A stretch of 62,733 nt of DNA, taken from contig WOYV01000106.1 of the NCBI GenBank assembly GCA_011620585.1, positions 1-62,733 on the forward strand, in the 5' to 3' direction. The notes below the pieces were generated by a model, which saw only the letters and a list, made by a program, of their open reading frames with translations, did no database searches and was not told the DNA's origin. Positions 61,781 to 62,733 of the stretch are shown here, in pieces (positions within the stretch are counted from its first letter, which is position 1; every line of letters starts with the position of its first letter). Origin of the DNA: Draconibacterium sp. Its GTDB lineage: Bacteria > Bacteroidota > Bacteroidia > Bacteroidales > Prolixibacteraceae. The translations under genes were made by a program, and so were the position numbers.

Positions 61781-62733
61781 ATGATTTTTTGGCTATATAA
61801 TTTATTATCAGGATACGACATACCGGGACTCGGAATGTTGCCGGGTATCTCTTTCCGCGCTGCGTCGGCAATCATTATTTCATTGCTGATCACCACTGTT
61901 TTTGGGAAAAAGCTGATTCGCATTCTTCAACAGAAACAAATTGGAGATGAGGTTCGCGATTTGGGGCTCGAAGGTCAGATGCAAAAACAGGGAACTCCAA
62001 CCATGGGTGGTATTATAATTTTGGCGGCCATTATTATCCCAACACTGTTATTTGCCCGACTCAATAATGTGTACGTGTTGCTGATGCTCGTAACTACGGC
62101 TTTTCTTGGTCTTATCGGCTTTGTCGACGACTATATTAAGGTTTTCAAAAAGAATAAAAAAGGCCTGGCGGGCCGATTCAAAATTTTAGGCCAGGTGGGT
62201 TTGGGCTTACTTGTGGTGGCCACGCTTTTTATCAGCGACGATGTAAAAGTTCGCGAACATGTAAAAGACGAGAACGGGAAACACGCTACCATTCAAACCA
62301 TTGACCCGCAAACCGGCGAAGCAAAGCATGTATTTGTTACCAAGGATGTTAAGTCAACAAAAACTACTATTCCGTTTGTGAAGAGAAACGAATTTGATTA
62401 TGCATGGCTGGTTGCTTTTGCCGGAGATGCAGCAAGCTGGTTAAAGTGGGTGGTTTACGCCATTGCGATCATCCTAATAATTACTGCCGTGTCGAATGCA
62501 GCCAATCTTACCGATGGGATTGACGGACTGGCGACAGGAACCTCAGCAATAAGCGGCGCAACCCTCGGGATTCTGGCTTATGTAAGCGGTAACATTATTT
62601 ATGCCGATTACCTGAATATCATGTACATCCCAAACATTGGCGAATTGACCGTTTTTATTGCAGCATTTATTGGTGCAACTGTTGGCTTTTTGTGGTACAA
62701 CTCGTATCCGGCACAGGTTTTTATGGGCGATAC
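61781..62733 (+). CDS. mraY: Phospho-MurNAc-pentapeptide transferase, 3' end cut by the window
   Basis: The frame from ATG 61781 runs to the window end, 317 residues of a protein usually about 360-420 long. It makes lipid I on undecaprenyl phosphate. Visible motifs are GTPTMGG, FVDDYIKVFKK (the DDxxK aspartates) and AANLTDGIDGLATG. Between the second and third motifs there is a hydrophilic insertion of about 50 residues (ENGKHATIQTIDPQTGEA) that is usual in Bacteroidota MraY. Confidence 0.95.
   Translation, partial: MIFWLYNLLSGYDIPGLGMLPGISFRAASAIIISLLITTVFGKKLIRILQQKQIGDEVRDLGLEGQMQKQGTPTMGGIIILAAIIIPTLLFARLNNVYVLLMLVTTAFLGLIGFVDDYIKVFKKNKKGLAGRFKILGQVGLGLLVVATLFISDDVKVREHVKDENGKHATIQTIDPQTGEAKHVFVTKDVKSTKTTIPFVKRNEFDYAWLVAFAGDAASWLKWVVYAIAIILIITAVSNAANLTDGIDGLATGTSAISGATLGILAYVSGNIIYADYLNIMYIPNIGELTVFIAAFIGATVGFLWYNSYPAQVFMGD

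Overview
The window looks like ordinary chromosome from a Bacteroidota bacterium, most likely an environmental member of the Marinilabiliales/Prolixibacteraceae (placement inferred). Support for the phylum: promoters of the form TTG-N18..21-TAnnTTTG, few Shine-Dalgarno sites, two proteins with type IX secretion (T9SS) C-terminal sorting domains, an RprX/RprY-like two-component pair, the glycine-lipid acyltransferase pair GlsB/GlsA, and a dcw cluster that starts mraZ-rsmH-ftsL-ftsI-murE-mraY. KdsB, an LptE-like lipoprotein and a DAP-type MurE indicate a Gram-negative envelope with Kdo and meso-DAP peptidoglycan.

Layout. 0-5 kb: end of a BNR/Ycf48-like protein, an RluA-type pseudouridine synthase, a GH20 hexosaminidase lipoprotein, a CDF metal exporter and a tandem LAB_N membrane protein. 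5-8.2 kb: rnc, fabF and acpP reading left, divergent from purN. 8.3-10.6 kb: histidine kinase and response regulator closed by a strong terminator. 10.7-18.1 kb: lepA, a Tat-exported aldo/keto reductase, then a rightward serine hydrolase-deoC-sugar permease-ribokinase group for pentose/deoxynucleoside use. 18.1-27.4 kb: a truncated GNAT gene, aspS, tadA, a NagX-like acetyltransferase, aroA, aroB, dprA and a DEAD-box helicase. 27.5-35.3 kb (left): an ExbB/ExbD energising module, tRNA-Ser(GGA), ansA, tatD, gdhA and groEL. 35.3-36.3 kb: a 1-kb gene-poor stretch that holds a decayed groES. 36.3-39.1 kb (left): sigma-54 activator, lptE, TPR-like gene, secG. 39.3-42.9 kb (right): kdsB and two T9SS-substrate genes. 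43-50.8 kb (left, mostly): acyltransferase, BASS transporter, alkaline phosphatase, AlbA_2 protein, GNAT, yjjX (right), NifX-like protein, CMD protein, miaB. 51-53.4 kb: SPOR protein and a PurF-like amidotransferase with overlapping genes. 53.5-56.1 kb (left): glsA-like, glsB-like and a Nudix-derived regulator. 56.4 kb to the end: the start of the dcw cluster, cut inside mraY.

No insertion sequence, prophage, CRISPR array, restriction system or toxin-antitoxin pair was found, and I do not see a large unknown multi-gene system. The observations most worth following are small: a broken groES directly upstream of an intact groEL; a four-unit TGGAA array with 10-bp period in front of mraZ that looks like the MraZ operator; a degenerate Nudix regulator packed against glycine-lipid synthesis; a secreted protein that is almost only a T9SS sorting domain; and several very short candidate genes (12.6, 35.7, 39.3 and 42.9 kb) that sit next to terminators or promoters.
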